In this document: positions 11,201 to 23,125 of the stretch, piece by piece
Numbering within the stretch: position 1 is the stretch's first letter
Layout of the letters: each line of letters starts with the position of its first letter
Source of the DNA: Clusia tigrina
Taxonomy: Eukaryota > Arthropoda > Insecta > Diptera > Clusiidae
Direction: 5' to 3'
Assembly: GCA_920105625.2 (NCBI GenBank)
Contig: OV050032.1
Coordinates: 95,774,542 to 95,838,541 of the forward strand
DNA length: 64,000 bases
Program-made: the position numbers and the translations under genes
Notes under the pieces: model-generated
What the model was told of the DNA's origin: nothing
The model's database searches: none
What the model saw: the letters and a program-made list of their open reading frames with translations, nothing else

Positions 11201-14200
11201 TGGAGTGTCATAAAACCTTGAAATTTTGTAACAATAAAGTACTCGAGCCTCTTGTCAATTTAAGCTATCGCTCAAAGCTATGCTACCCTAGAGTCCCAAA
11301 TCAAACACTGATATAACTTCAAACGCCCCTAACTTCTTTACGGTACGTCCTACACCTATCAAAGTTTGCAACATACAAATGCTTGTAACTTTTTACTGGA
11401 GCGTCATAAAACCTTGAAATTTTGTAACAATAAAGTACTCGAGCATCTTGTCCATTTAAGTTATCGCACAAAGCTATGCTACCCTAGAGTCCCAAATCAA
11501 ACACTGATAAAACTTCAAACGCCCCTAACTTCTATACGGTACGTCCTACACCTATCAAAGTTTGCGACATACAAATGCTTGTAACTTTTTACTGGAGCGT
11601 CATAAAACCTTGAACTTTTGTAACAATGAAGTACCCGAGCCTCTTGTCAATTTAAGCTATCGCACAAAGCTATGCTACCCTAGAGTCCCAAATCAAACAC
11701 TGATAAAACTTCAAATGGCTCTAACTTCTATACGGTACGTCCTACACCTAGCAAAGTTTGCAACATACAAATGCTTGTAACTTTTTACTGGAGCGTCATA
11801 AAACCTTGAAATTTTGTAACAATGAAGTACTCGAGCATGTTGTCAATTTAAGTTATCGCTCAAAGCTATGCTACCCTAGAGTCCCAAATCAAACACTGAT
11901 AAAACTTCAAATGGCCCTAACTTCTATACGGTACGTCCTACACCTATCAAAGTTTGCAACATACAAATGCTTGTAACTTTTTACTGGAGCGTCATAAAAC
12001 CTTGAAATTTTGTAACAATGAAGTACTCGAGTCTCTTGTCAATTTAAGCCATCGCTCAAAGCTATGCTACCCTTGAGTCCCAAATCAAACACTGATAAAA
12101 CTTCAAACGCCGCTAACTTCTTTACGGTACATCCTACACATATCAAAGTTTGCAACATACAAATGCTTGTAACTTTTTACTGGAGTGTCATAAAACCTTG
12201 AAATTTTGTAACAATAAAGTACTCGAGCCTCTTGTCAATTTAAGCTATCGCTCAAAGCTATGCTACCCTAGAGTCCCAAATCAAACACTGATATAACTTC
12301 AAACGCCCCTAACTTCTTTACGGTACGTCCTACACCTATCAAAGTTTGCAACATACAAATGCTTGCAACTTTTTACTGGAGCGTCATAAAACCTTGAAAT
12401 TTTGTAACAATGAAGTACTCGAGCCTCTTGTCCATTTAAGTTATCGCACAAAGCTATGCTACCCTTGAGTCCCAAATCAAACACTGATAAAACTTCAAAC
12501 GCCCCTAACTTCTATACGGTACGTCCTACACCTATCAAAGTTTGCGACATACAAATGCTTGTAACTTTTTACTGGAGCGTCATAAAACCTTGAACTTTTG
12601 TAACAATGAAGTAACCGAGCCTCTTGTCAATTTAAGCTATCGCACAAAGCTATGCTACCCTAGAGTCCCAAATCAAACACTGATAAAACTTCAAATGGCC
12701 CTAACTTCTATACGGTACGTCCTACACCTATCAAAGTTTGCAACATACAAATGCTTGTAACTTTTTACTGGAGCGTCATAAAACCTTGAAATTTTGTAAC
12801 AATGAAGTACTCGAGCATGTTGTCAATTTAAGTTATCGCTCAAAGCTATGCTACCCTAGAGTCCCAAATCAAACACTGATAAAACTTCAAATGGCCCTAA
12901 CTTCTATACGGTACGTCCTACACCTATCAAAGTTTGCAACATACAAATGCTTGCAACTTTTTACTGGAGCGTCATAAAACCTTGAAATTTTGTAACAATG
13001 AAGTACTCGAGCCTCTTGTCAATTTAAGCCATCGCTCAAAGCTATGCTACCCTTGAGTCCCAAATCAAACACTGATAAAACTTCAAATGGCCCTAACTTC
13101 TATACGGTAAGTCCTACACCTATAAAAGTTTGCAACATACAAATGCTTGTAACTTTTTACTGGATCGTCATAGAACCTTGAAGTTTTGTAACACTGAAGT
13201 ACTCGAGCCTCTTGTCAATTTAAGCCATCGCTCAAAGCTATGCTACCCTAGAGTCCCAAATCAAACACTGATAAAACTTCAAATGGCCCTAACTTCTATA
13301 CGGTACGTCCTACACCAATCAAAATTTGCAACATACAAATGCTTGTAATTTTTTACTGGAACGTCATAAAACCTTGAAATTTGGCAACAATAAAGTACTC
13401 GAGCCTCTTGTCAATTTAAGCTATCGCTCAAAGCTATCCTACTCCAGAGTCCCAAATCAAACACTGATAAAACTTCAAATGGCCCTAAGTTCTATAAGGT
13501 ACGTTCTACACCTATCAAAGTTTGCAACATACAAATGCTTGTAACTTTTTACTGGAGCGTCATAAAACCTTGAAATTTTGTAACAATGAAGTACTCGAGC
13601 ATGTTGTCAATTTAAGTTATCGCTCAAAGCTATGCTACCCTAGAGTCCCAAATCAAACACTGATAAAACTTCAAATGGCCCTAACTTCTATACGGTACGT
13701 CCTACACCTCTCAAAGTTTGCAACATACAAATGCTTGTATCTTTTTACTGGAGCGTCATAAAACCTTGAAATTTTGTAACAATAAAGTACTCGAGCCTCT
13801 TGTCAATTTAAGTTATCGCTCAAAGCTATGCTACCCTAGAGTCCCAAATCAAACACTGATAAAACTTCAAACGCCCCTAACTTCTAGACGGTACGTCCTA
13901 CACCTATCAAAGTTTGCAACACACAAATGCTTGTAACTTTTTACTGGAGCGTCATAAAACCTTGAAATTTTGTAACAATAAAGTACTCGAGCCTCTTGTC
14001 AATTTAAGTTATCCCTCAAAACTATGCTAACCTAGAGTCCCAAATCAAACACTGATAAAACTTCAAATGGCCCTAACTTCTATACGGTACGTCCTAAACC
14101 TATCAAAGTTTGCAACATACAAATGCTTGCAACTTTTTACTGGAGCGTCATAAAACCTTGAAATTTTGTAACAATGAAGTACTCGAGCCTCTTGTCAATT

Positions 14201-15481
14201 CAAGCCATCGCCCAAAGCTATGCTACCCTTGAGTCCCAAATCAAACACTGATAAAACTTCAAACGCCCCTAACTTCCTTACGGTACGTCCTACACCTATC
14301 TGAGTTTGCAACATACAAATGCTTGTAACTTTTTACTGGAGCGTCATAAAACCTTGAAATTTTGTAGCAATAAAGTACTCGAGCCTCTTGTCAATTTAAG
14401 CCATCGCTCAAAGCTATGCTACCCTAGAGTCCCAAATCAAACACTGATAAAACTTCAAATGGCCCTAACTTCTATACGGTACGTCCTACACCAATCAAAG
14501 TTTGCAACATACAAATGCTTGTAATTTTTTACTGGAGCGTCATAAAACCTTGAAATTTTACAACAATAAAGTACTCGAGCCTCTTGTCAATTTAAGCTAT
14601 CGCTCAAAGCTATCCTACCCTAGAGTCCCAAATCAAACACTGATAAAACTTCAAATGGCCCTAACTTCTATAAGGTACGTTCTACACCTATCAAAGTTTG
14701 CAACATACACATGTTTGTAACTTTTTACTGGAGCGTCATAAAACCTTGAAGTTTTGTAACAAAAAAGTACTCGAGCCTCTTGTCAATTTAAGCCATCGCT
14801 CAAAGCTATGCTACCCTTGAGTCCAAAATCAAACACTGATAAAACTTCAAACGCCCCTAACTTCTATACGGTACGTCCTACACCTATCAAAGTTTGCAAC
14901 ATACAAATGCTTGTAACTTTTTACTGGAGCGTCATAAAACCTTGAAATTTTGTAACAATAAAGTACTCGAGCCTCTTGTCAATTTAAGCCATCGCTCAAA
15001 GCTATGCTACCCTAGAGTCCCAAATCAAACACTGATAAAACTTCAAACGCCCCTAACTTCTTTACGGTACGTCCTACACATATCAAAGTTTGCAACATTT
15101 AAATGCTTGTAACTTTTTACTGGAGCGTCATAAAACCTTGAAATTTTGTAACAATAAAGTACTCGAGCATCTTGTCAATTTAAGATATCGCTCAAAGCTA
15201 TGCTTCCATTGAGTCCCAAATCAAACACTGATAAAACTTCAAATGGCAATAACTTCTATACGGTACGTCTTACACCTATCAAAGTTTGCAACATACAAAT
15301 GCTTGTAACTTTTTACTGGAGCGTCATAAAACCTTGAAATTTTGTAACAATAAAGTACTCGAGCCTCTTGTCAATTTAAGCTATCGCTCAAAGCTATGCT
15401 ACCCTAGAGTCCCAAATCAAACACTGATAAAACTTCAAACGCCCCTAAGTTCTTTACGGTACGTCCTTCACATATCAAAGT
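7250..15481 (+). repeat. Long block L, sister of the 23.1-29.9 kb block
   Basis: Units 7,250-9,601 match 23,126-25,477 at an offset of 81 units. The offset then falls to 79 units (from 9,994), 78 (from 10,778), 76 (from 12,346) and 74 (from 14,698). Block L therefore has seven units that the sister lacks: 9,602 and 9,798; 10,582; 11,954 and 12,150; and two near 14,110-14,502. Markers include the TTGCGAC/CCCGAG units at 10,190 and 11,562, 'cttgtccatttaag' with 'cgcacaaag' at 9,406, 10,778 and 11,366, and 'gctttgctacc' at 9,210. Units 11,954 and 12,150 themselves repeat 10,974 and 11,170. Confidence 0.83.
10582..10777 (+). repeat. Isolated KpnI-bearing monomer
   Basis: This unit carries GGTACC at 10,694 ('ctatggtaccc') together with GAGCATC, 'ttatcg' and 'cacgtatcaaag'. 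All other monomers of this type lie at 44.7-57 kb (44,686; 47,419; 50,555; 52,711; 55,063; 56,827). The sister block at 23.1-29.9 kb has no equivalent unit. It also has the private change 'actgttgcgtc' for 'actggagcgtc'. Confidence 0.85.
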
Positions 15482-15873
15482 TTGCAACATTTAAATGCTT
15501 GTATCTTTTTACTGGAGCGTCATAAAACCTTGAAATTTTGTAACAATGAAGTACTCGAGCATGTTGTCAATTTAAGTTATCGCTCAAAGCTATGCTACCC
15601 TAGAGTCCCAAATCAAACACTGATAAAACTTCAAATGGCCCTAACTTCTATAGGGTACGTCCTACACCTATCAAAGTTTGCAACATTCAAATGCTTGTAA
15701 CTTTTTACTGGAGCGTCATAAAACCTTGAAGTTTTGTAACAAAAAAGTACTCGAGCCTCTTGTCAATTTAAGCCATCGCTCAAAGCTATGCTACCCTTGA
15801 GTCCAAAATCAAACACTGATAAAACTTCAAACGCCCCTAACTTCTATACGGTACGTCCTACACCTATCAAAGT
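14894..15873 (+). repeat. Five-unit cassette, copy 1 (980 bp)
   Basis: Units 14,894, 15,090, 15,286 and 15,482 are repeated 980 bp later at 15,874, 16,070, 16,266 and 16,462. The second unit carries an EcoRV site (GATATC at 15,184) with 'gcttccattgag' and 'aaatggcaat'. The third has 'ctaagttctttacgg' and 'tccttcacatatc'. The fifth unit (15,678) is a hybrid that closes the duplication. Confidence 0.85.
15678..15873 (+). repeat. Hybrid monomer at the five-unit duplication join
   Basis: The left end has 'caacattcaaatg', as in the unit at 16,658. From 'ccttgaag' and 'aacaaaaaag' rightwards it follows the unit at 14,698, including 'gtccaaaatc'. The exchange falls within the invariant stretch between about 15,688 and 15,731. 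The same hybrid occurs again at 19,206. Confidence 0.8.
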
Positions 15874-16853
15874 TTGCAACATACAAATGCTTGTAACTTT
15901 TTACTGGAGCGTCATAAAACCTTGAAATTTTGTAACAATAAAGTACTCGAGCCTCTTGTCAATTTAAGCCATCGCTCAAAGCTATGCTACCCTAGAGTCC
16001 CAAATCAAACACTGATAAAACTTCAAACGCCCCTAACTTCTTTACGGTACGTCCTACACATATCAAAGTTTGCAACATTTAAATGCTTGTAACTTTTTAC
16101 TGGAGCGTCATAAAACCTTGAAATTTTGTAACAATAAAGTACTCGAGCATCTTGTCAATTTAAGATATCGCTCAAAGCTATGCTTCCATTGAGTCCCAAA
16201 TCAAACACTGATAAAACTTCAAATGGCAATAACTTCTATACGGTACGTCTTACACCTATCAAAGTTTGCAACATACAAATGCTTGTAACTTTTTACTGGA
16301 GCGTCATAAAACCTTGAAATTTTGTAACAATAAAGTACTCGAGCCTCTTGTCAATTTAAGCTATCGCTCAAAGCTATGCTACCCTAGAGTCCCAAATCAA
16401 ACACTGATAAAACTTCAAACGCCCCTAAGTTCTTTACGGTACGTCCTTCACATATCAAAGTTTGCAACATTTAAATGCTTGTATCTTTTTACTGGAGCGT
16501 CATAAAACCTTGAAATTTTGTAACAATGAAGTACTCGAGCATGTTGTCAATTTAAGTTATCGCTCAAAGCTATGCTACCCTAGAGTCCCAAATCAAACAC
16601 TGATAAAACTTCAAATGGCCCTAACTTCTATACGGTACGTCCTACACCTATCAAAGTTTGCAACATTCAAATGCTTGTAACTTTTTACTGGAGCGTCATA
16701 AAACCTTGAAATTTTGTAACAATAAAGTACTCGAGCCTCTTGTCAATTTAAGCTATCGCTCAAAGCTATGTTACCGTAGAGTCCCAAATCAAACACTGAT
16801 AAAACTTCAAATGGCCCTAACATCTTTACGGTACGTCCTACACCTATCAGAGT
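15874..16853 (+). repeat. Five-unit cassette, copy 2
   Basis: Four units match copy 1 almost base for base; for example the unit at 16,462 differs from 15,482 at 'tatacgg' against 'tataggg'. The fifth unit (16,658) instead has 'tatgttacc' and 'tatcagag' and begins the nine-unit block shared with 1,370. Confidence 0.85.
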
Positions 16854-18421
16854 TTGCAACACACAAATGCTTGTAACTTTTTACTGGAGCGTCATAAAAC
16901 CTTGAAATTTTGTAACAATAAAGTACTCGAGCCTCTTGTCAATTTAAGCTATCCCTCAAAACTATGCTAACCTAGAGTCCCAAATCAAACACTGATAAAA
17001 CTTCAAATGGCCCTAACTTCTATACGGTACGTCCTACACCTATCAAAGTTTGCAACATACAAATGCTTGCAACTTTTTACTGGAGCGTCATAAAACCTTG
17101 AAATTTTGTAACAATGAAGTACTCGAGCCTCTTGTCAATTTAAGCCATCGCTCAAAGCTATGCTACCCTTGAGTCCCAAATCAAACACTGATAAAACTTC
17201 AAATGGCCCTAACTTCTATACGGTAAGTCCTACACCTATAAAAGTTTGCAACATACAAATGCTTGTAACTTTTTACTGGAGCGTCATAAAACCTTAAAGT
17301 TTTGTAACAATAAAGTACTCGAGCATCTTGTCAATTTAAGTTATCGCTCAAAGCTATGCTACCCTAGAGTCCCAAATCAAACACTGATAAAACTTCAAAC
17401 GCCCCTAACTTCTTTACGGTACGTCCTACACCTATCTGAGTTTGCAACATACAAATGCTTGTAACTTTTTACTGGAGCGTCATAAAACCTTGAAATTTTG
17501 TAGCAATAAAGTACTCGAGCCTCTTGTCAATTTAATCCATCGCTAAAAGCTATGCTACCCTAGAGTCCCAAATCAAACACTGATAAAACTTCAAATGGCC
17601 CTAACTTCTATACGGTACGTCCTACACCAATCAAAGTTTGCAACATACAAATGCTTGTAATTTTTTACTGGAGCGTCATAAAACCTTGAAATTTTGCAGC
17701 AATAAAGTACTCGAGCCTCTTGTCAATTTAAGCTATCGCTCAAAGCTATCCTACCCTAGAGTCCCAAATCAAACACTGATAAAACTTCAAATGGCCCTAA
17801 CTTCTATAAGGTACGTTCTACACCTATCAAAGTTTGCAACATACACATGTTTGTAACTTTTTACTGGAGCGTCATAAAACCTTGAAGTTTTGTAACAAAA
17901 AAGTACTCGAGCCTCTTGTCAATTTAAGCCATCGCTCAAAGCTATGCTACCCTTGAGTCCAAAATCAAACACTGATAAAACTTCAAACGCCCCTAACTTC
18001 TATACGGTACGTCCTACACCTATCAAAGTTTGCAACATACAAATGCTTGTAACTTTTTACTGGAGCGTCATAAAACCTTGAAATTTTGTAACAATGAAGT
18101 ACTCGAGCCTCTTGTCAATTTAAGCTATCGCTCAAAGCTATGCTACCCTTGAGTCCCAAATCAAACACTGATAAAACTTCAAATGGCCCTAACTTCTATA
18201 CGGTAAGTCCTACACCTATAAAAGTTTGCAACATACAAATGCTTGTAACTTTTTACTGGATCGTCATAAAACCTTGAAATTTTGTAACACTGAAGTACTC
18301 GAGCCTCTTGTCAATTTAAGCCATCGCTCAAAGCTATGCTACCCTAGAGTCCCAAATCAAACACTGATAAAACTTCAAATGGCCCTAACTTCTATACGGT
18401 ACGTCCTACACCAATCAAAAT
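16658..18421 (+). repeat. Nine-unit block, second copy
   Basis: This repeats 1,370-3,133 at 78 units distance and shares 17,050-18,421 with 19,990-21,361 at 15 units distance. The marker order is unchanged: 'ctatccctcaaaactatg', 'gcttgcaac', 'ccttaaag', 'taatccatcgctaaaag', 'tataaggtacgttc', 'acacatgtttg', 'tggatcgtc'. Confidence 0.85.
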
Positions 18422-19793
18422 TTGCAACATACAAATGCTTGTAACTTTTTACTGGAGCGTCATAAAACCTTGAAATTTTGTAACAATAAAGTACTCGAGC
18501 CTCTTGTCAATTTAAGCCATCGCTCAAAGCTATGCTACCCTAGAGTCCCAAATCAAACACTGATAAAACTTCAAACGCCCCTAACTTCTTTACGGTACGT
18601 CCTACACATATCAAAGTTTGCAACATTTAAATGCTTGTAACTTTTTACTGGAGCGTCATAAAACCTTGAAATTTTGTAACAATAAAGTACTCGAGCATCT
18701 TGTCAATTTAAGATATCGCTCAAAGCTATGCTTCCATTGAGTCCCAAATCAAACACTGATAAAACTTCAAATGGCAATAACTTCTATACGGTACGTCTTA
18801 CACCTATCAAAGTTTGCAACATACAAATGCTTGTAACTTTTTACTGGAGCGTCATAAAACCTTGAAATTTTGTAACAATAAAGTACTCGAGCCTCTTGTC
18901 AATTTAAGCTATCGCTCAAAGCTATGCTACCCTAGAGTCCCAAATCAAACACTGATAAAACTTCAAACGCCCCTAAGTTCTTTACGGTACGTCCTTCACA
19001 TATCAAAGTTTGCAACATTTAAATGCTTGTATCTTTTTACTGGAGCGTCATAAAACCTTGAAATTTTGTAACAATGAAGTACTCGAGCATGTTGTCAATT
19101 TAAGTTATCGCTCAAAGCTATGCTACCCTAGAGTCCCAAATCAAACACTGATAAAACTTCAAATGGCCCTAACTTCTATACGGTACGTCCTACACCTATC
19201 AAAGTTTGCAACATTCAAATGCTTGTAACTTTTTACTGGAGCGTCATAAAACCTTGAAGTTTTGTAACAAAAAAGTACTCGAGCCTCTTGTCAATTTAAG
19301 CCATCGCTCAAAGCTATGCTACCCTTGAGTCCCAAATCAAACACTGATAAAACTTCAAACGCCCCTAACTTCTATACGGTACGTCCTACACCTATCAAAG
19401 TTTGCAACATACAAATGCTTGTAACTTTTTACTGGAGCGTCATAAAACCTTGAAATTTTGTAACAATAAAGTACTCGAGCCTCTTGTCAATTTAAGCCAT
19501 CGCTCAAAGCTATGCTACCCTAGAGTCCCAAATCAAACACTGATAAAACTTCAAACGCCCCTAACTTCTTTACGGTACGTCCTACACATATCAAAGTTTG
19601 CAACATTTAAATGCTTGTAACTTTTTACTGGAGCGTCATAAAACCTTGAAATTTTGTAACAATAAAGTACTCGAGCATCTTGTCAATTTAAGATATCGCT
19701 CAAAGCTATGCTTCCATTGAGTCCCAAATCAAACACTGATAAAACTTCAAATGGCAATAACTTCTATACGGTACGTCTTACACCTATCAAAGT
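18422..19793 (+). repeat. Five-unit cassette inserted again, one full and one partial copy
   Basis: Units 18,422, 18,618, 18,814 and 19,010 repeat 15,874-16,657 at 13 units distance. Unit 19,206 is the hybrid, and 19,402-19,793 starts another cassette copy. EcoRV sites lie at 18,712 and 19,692. This run replaces the XbaI monomer that follows the 'tggatcgtc' unit elsewhere (3,134; 21,362), so it marks a rearranged junction. Confidence 0.8.
19206..19401 (+). repeat. Second copy of the 15,678-type hybrid monomer
   Basis: It has 'caacattcaaatg' at the left and 'gaagttttgtaacaaaaaag' at the right, as at 15,678, 18 units away. It reads 'gtcccaaatc' where the other copy reads 'gtccaaaatc'. The hybrid was copied along with the cassette. 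Confidence 0.78.
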
Positions 19794-21361
19794 TTGCAAC
19801 ATACAAATGCTTGTAACTTTTTACTGGAGCGTCATAAAACCTTGAAATTTTGTAACAATAAAGTACTCGAGCCTCTTGTCAATTTAAGCTATCCCTCAAA
19901 ACTATGCTAACCTAGAGTCCCAAATCAAACACTGATAAAACTTCAAATGGCCCTAACTTCTATACGGTACGTCCTACACCTATCAAAGTTTGCAACATAC
20001 AAATGCTTGCAACTTTTTACTGGAGCGTCATAAAACCTTGAAATTTTGTAACAATGAAGTACTCGAGCCTCTTGTCAATTTAAGCCATCGCTCAAAGCTA
20101 TGCTACCCTTGAGTCCCAAATCAAACACTGATAAAACTTCAAATGGCCCTAACTTCTATACGGTAAGTCCTACACCTATAAAAGTTTGCAACATACAAAT
20201 GCTTGTAACTTTTTACTGGAGCGTCATAAAACCTTAAAGTTTTGTAACAATAAAGTACTCGAGCATCTTGTCAATTTAAGTTATCGCTCAAAGCTATGCT
20301 ACCCTAGAGTCCCAAATCAAACACTGATAAAACTTCAAACGCCCCTAACTTCTTTACGGTACGTCCTACACCTATCTGAGTTTGCAACATACAAATGCTT
20401 GTAACTTTTTACTGGAGCGTCATAAAACCTTGAAATTTTGTAGCAATAAAGTACTCGAGCCTCTTGTCAATTTAATCCATCGCTAAAAGCTATGCTACCC
20501 TAGAGTCCCAAATCAAACACTGATAAAACTTCAAATGGCCCTAACTTCTATACGGTACGTCCTACACCAATCAAAGTTTGCAACATACAAATGCTTGTAA
20601 TTTTTTACTGGAGCGTCATAAAACCTTGAAATTTTGCAGCAATAAAGTACTCGAGCCTCTTGTCAATTTAAGCTATCGCTCAAAGCTATCCTACCCTAGA
20701 GTCCCAAATCAAACACTGATAAAACTTCAAATGGCCCTAACTTCTATAAGGTACGTTCTACACCTATCAAAGTTTGCAACATACACATGTTTGTAACTTT
20801 TTACTGGAGCGTCATAAAACCTTGAAGTTTTGTAACAAAAAAGTACTCGAGCCTCTTGTCAATTTAAGCCATCGCTCAAAGCTATGCTACCCTTGAGTCC
20901 AAAATCAAACACTGATAAAACTTCAAACGCCCCTAACTTCTATACGGTACGTCCTACACCTATCAAAGTTTGCAACATACAAATGCTTGTAACTTTTTAC
21001 TGGAGCGTCATAAAACCTTGAAATTTTGTAACAATGAAGTACTCGAGCCTCTTGTCAATTTAAGCTATCGCTCAAAGCTATGCTACCCTTGAGTCCCAAA
21101 TCAAACACTGATAAAACTTCAAATGGCCCTAACTTCTATACGGTAAGTCCTACACCTATAAAAGTTTGCAACATACAAATGCTTGTAACTTTTTACTGGA
21201 TCGTCATAAAACCTTGAAATTTTGTAACACTGAAGTACTCGAGCCTCTTGTCAATTTAAGCCATCGCTCAAAGCTATGCTACCCTAGAGTCCCAAATCAA
21301 ACACTGATAAAACTTCAAATGGCCCTAACTTCTATACGGTACGTCCTACACCAATCAAAAT
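19794..21361 (+). repeat. Third copy of the nine-unit block (eight units)
   Basis: Units 19,990 to 21,166 repeat 17,050 to 18,226 at an offset of 15 units (2,940 bp) with the same rare markers. The first unit (19,794) has a 'catacaaatg' left end where 16,854 has 'cacacaaatg', and then 'ctatccctcaaaactatg', so it looks like another junction unit. Confidence 0.8.
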
Positions 21362-23125
21362 TTGCAACATACAAATGCTTGTAATTTTTTACTGGAGCGT
21401 CATAAAACCTTGAAATTTTGCAACAATAAAGTACTCGAGCCTCTTGTCAATTTAAGCTATCGCTCAAAGCTATCCTACTCTAGAGTCCCAAATCAAACAC
21501 TGATAAAACTTCAAATGGCCCTAACTTCTATAAGGTACGTTCTACACCTATCAAAGTTTGCAACATACAAATGCTTGTAACTTTTTACTGGAGCGTCATA
21601 AAACCTTGAAATTTTGTAACAATGAAGAACTCCAGCATCTTGTCAATTTAAGCTATCGCTCAAAGCTATGCTACCCTAGAGCCCCAAATCAAACACTGAT
21701 AAAACTTCAAATGGCCCTAACTTCTATACGGTACGTCCTACACCTATCAAAGTTTGCAACATACAAATGCTTGTATCTTTTTACTGGAGCGTCATAAAAC
21801 CTTGAAATTTTGTAACAATAAAGTACTGGAGCCTCTTGTCAATTTAAGTTATCGCTCAAAGCTATGCTACCCTAGAGTCCCAAATCAAACACTGATAAAA
21901 CTTCAAACGCCCCTAACATCTATACGGTACGTCCTACACCTATCAAAGTTTGCGACATACAAATGCTTGTATATTTTTACTGGAGCGTCATAAAACCTTG
22001 AAATTTTGTAACAATGAAGTACTCGAGCATGTTGTCAATTTAAGTTATCGCTCAAAGCTATGCTACCCTAGAGTCCCAAATCAAACACTGATAAAACTTC
22101 AAATGGCCCTAACTTCTATACGGTACGTCCTACACCTATCAAAGTTTGCAACATTCAAATGCTTGTAACTTTTTACTGGAGCGTCATAAAACCTTGAAAT
22201 TTTGTAACAATAAAGTACTCGAGCCTCTTGTCAATTTAAGCTATCGCTCAAAGCTATGTTACCCTAGAGTCCCAAATCAAACACTGATAAAACTTCAAAT
22301 GGCCCTAACATCTTTACGGTACGTCCTACACCTATCAGAGTTTGCAACACACAATTGCTTGTAACTTTTTACTGGAGCGTCATAAAACCTTGAAATTTTG
22401 TAACAATAAAGTACTCGAGCCTCTTGTCAATTTAAGCTATCCCTCAAAACTATGCTAACCTAGAGTCCCAAATCAAACACTGATAAAACTTCAAATGGCC
22501 CTAACTTCTATACGGTACTTCCTACACCTATCAAAGTTTGCAACATACAAATGCTTGCAACTTTTTACTGGAGCGTCATAAAACCTTGAAATTTTGTAAC
22601 AATGAAGTACTCGAGCCTCTTGTCAATTTAAGCCATCGCTCAAAGCTATGCTACCCTTGAGTCCCAAATCAAACACTGGTAAAACTTCAAATGGCCCTAA
22701 CTTCTATACGGTAAGTCCTACACCTATAAAAGTTTGCAACATACAAATGCTTGTAACTTTTTACTGGAGCGTCATAAAACCTTAAAGTTTTGTAACAATA
22801 AAGTACTCGAGCATCTTGTCAATTTAAGTTATCGCTCAAAGCTATGCTACCCTAGAGTCCCAAATCAAACACTGATAAAACTTCAAACGCCCCTAACTTC
22901 TTTACGGTACGTCCTACACCTATCTGAGTTTGCAACATACAAATGCTTGTAACTTTTTACTGGAGCGTCATAAAACCTTGAAATTTTGTAGCAATAAAGT
23001 ACTCGAGCCTCTTGTCAATTTAAGCCATCGCTCAAAGCTATGCTACCCTAGAGTCCCAAATCAAACACTGATAAAACTTCAAATGGCCCTAACTTCTATA
23101 CGGTACGTCCTACACCAATCAAAGT
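21362..23125 (+). repeat. Third relative of the 13-unit family
   Basis: Units 21,362-22,537 match 3,134-4,309 at 93 units distance and 5,682-6,857 at 80 units. XbaI lies at 21,479. After that it keeps two separate units, 22,734 ('ccttaaag', 'tatctgag') and 22,930 ('tagcaataaag', 'caccaatc'), which are fused into one hybrid in the 4,506 and 7,054 copies. This arrangement is probably closer to the ancestral one. Confidence 0.8.

Noticed and set aside
12299..12484. 61-codon reverse-strand open frame, repeated at 27,195-27,380
   Set aside because: It appears only where a particular combination of neighbouring monomer variants removes reverse-strand stops, and its second copy lies in the sister block. 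No start context or similarity supports a gene.
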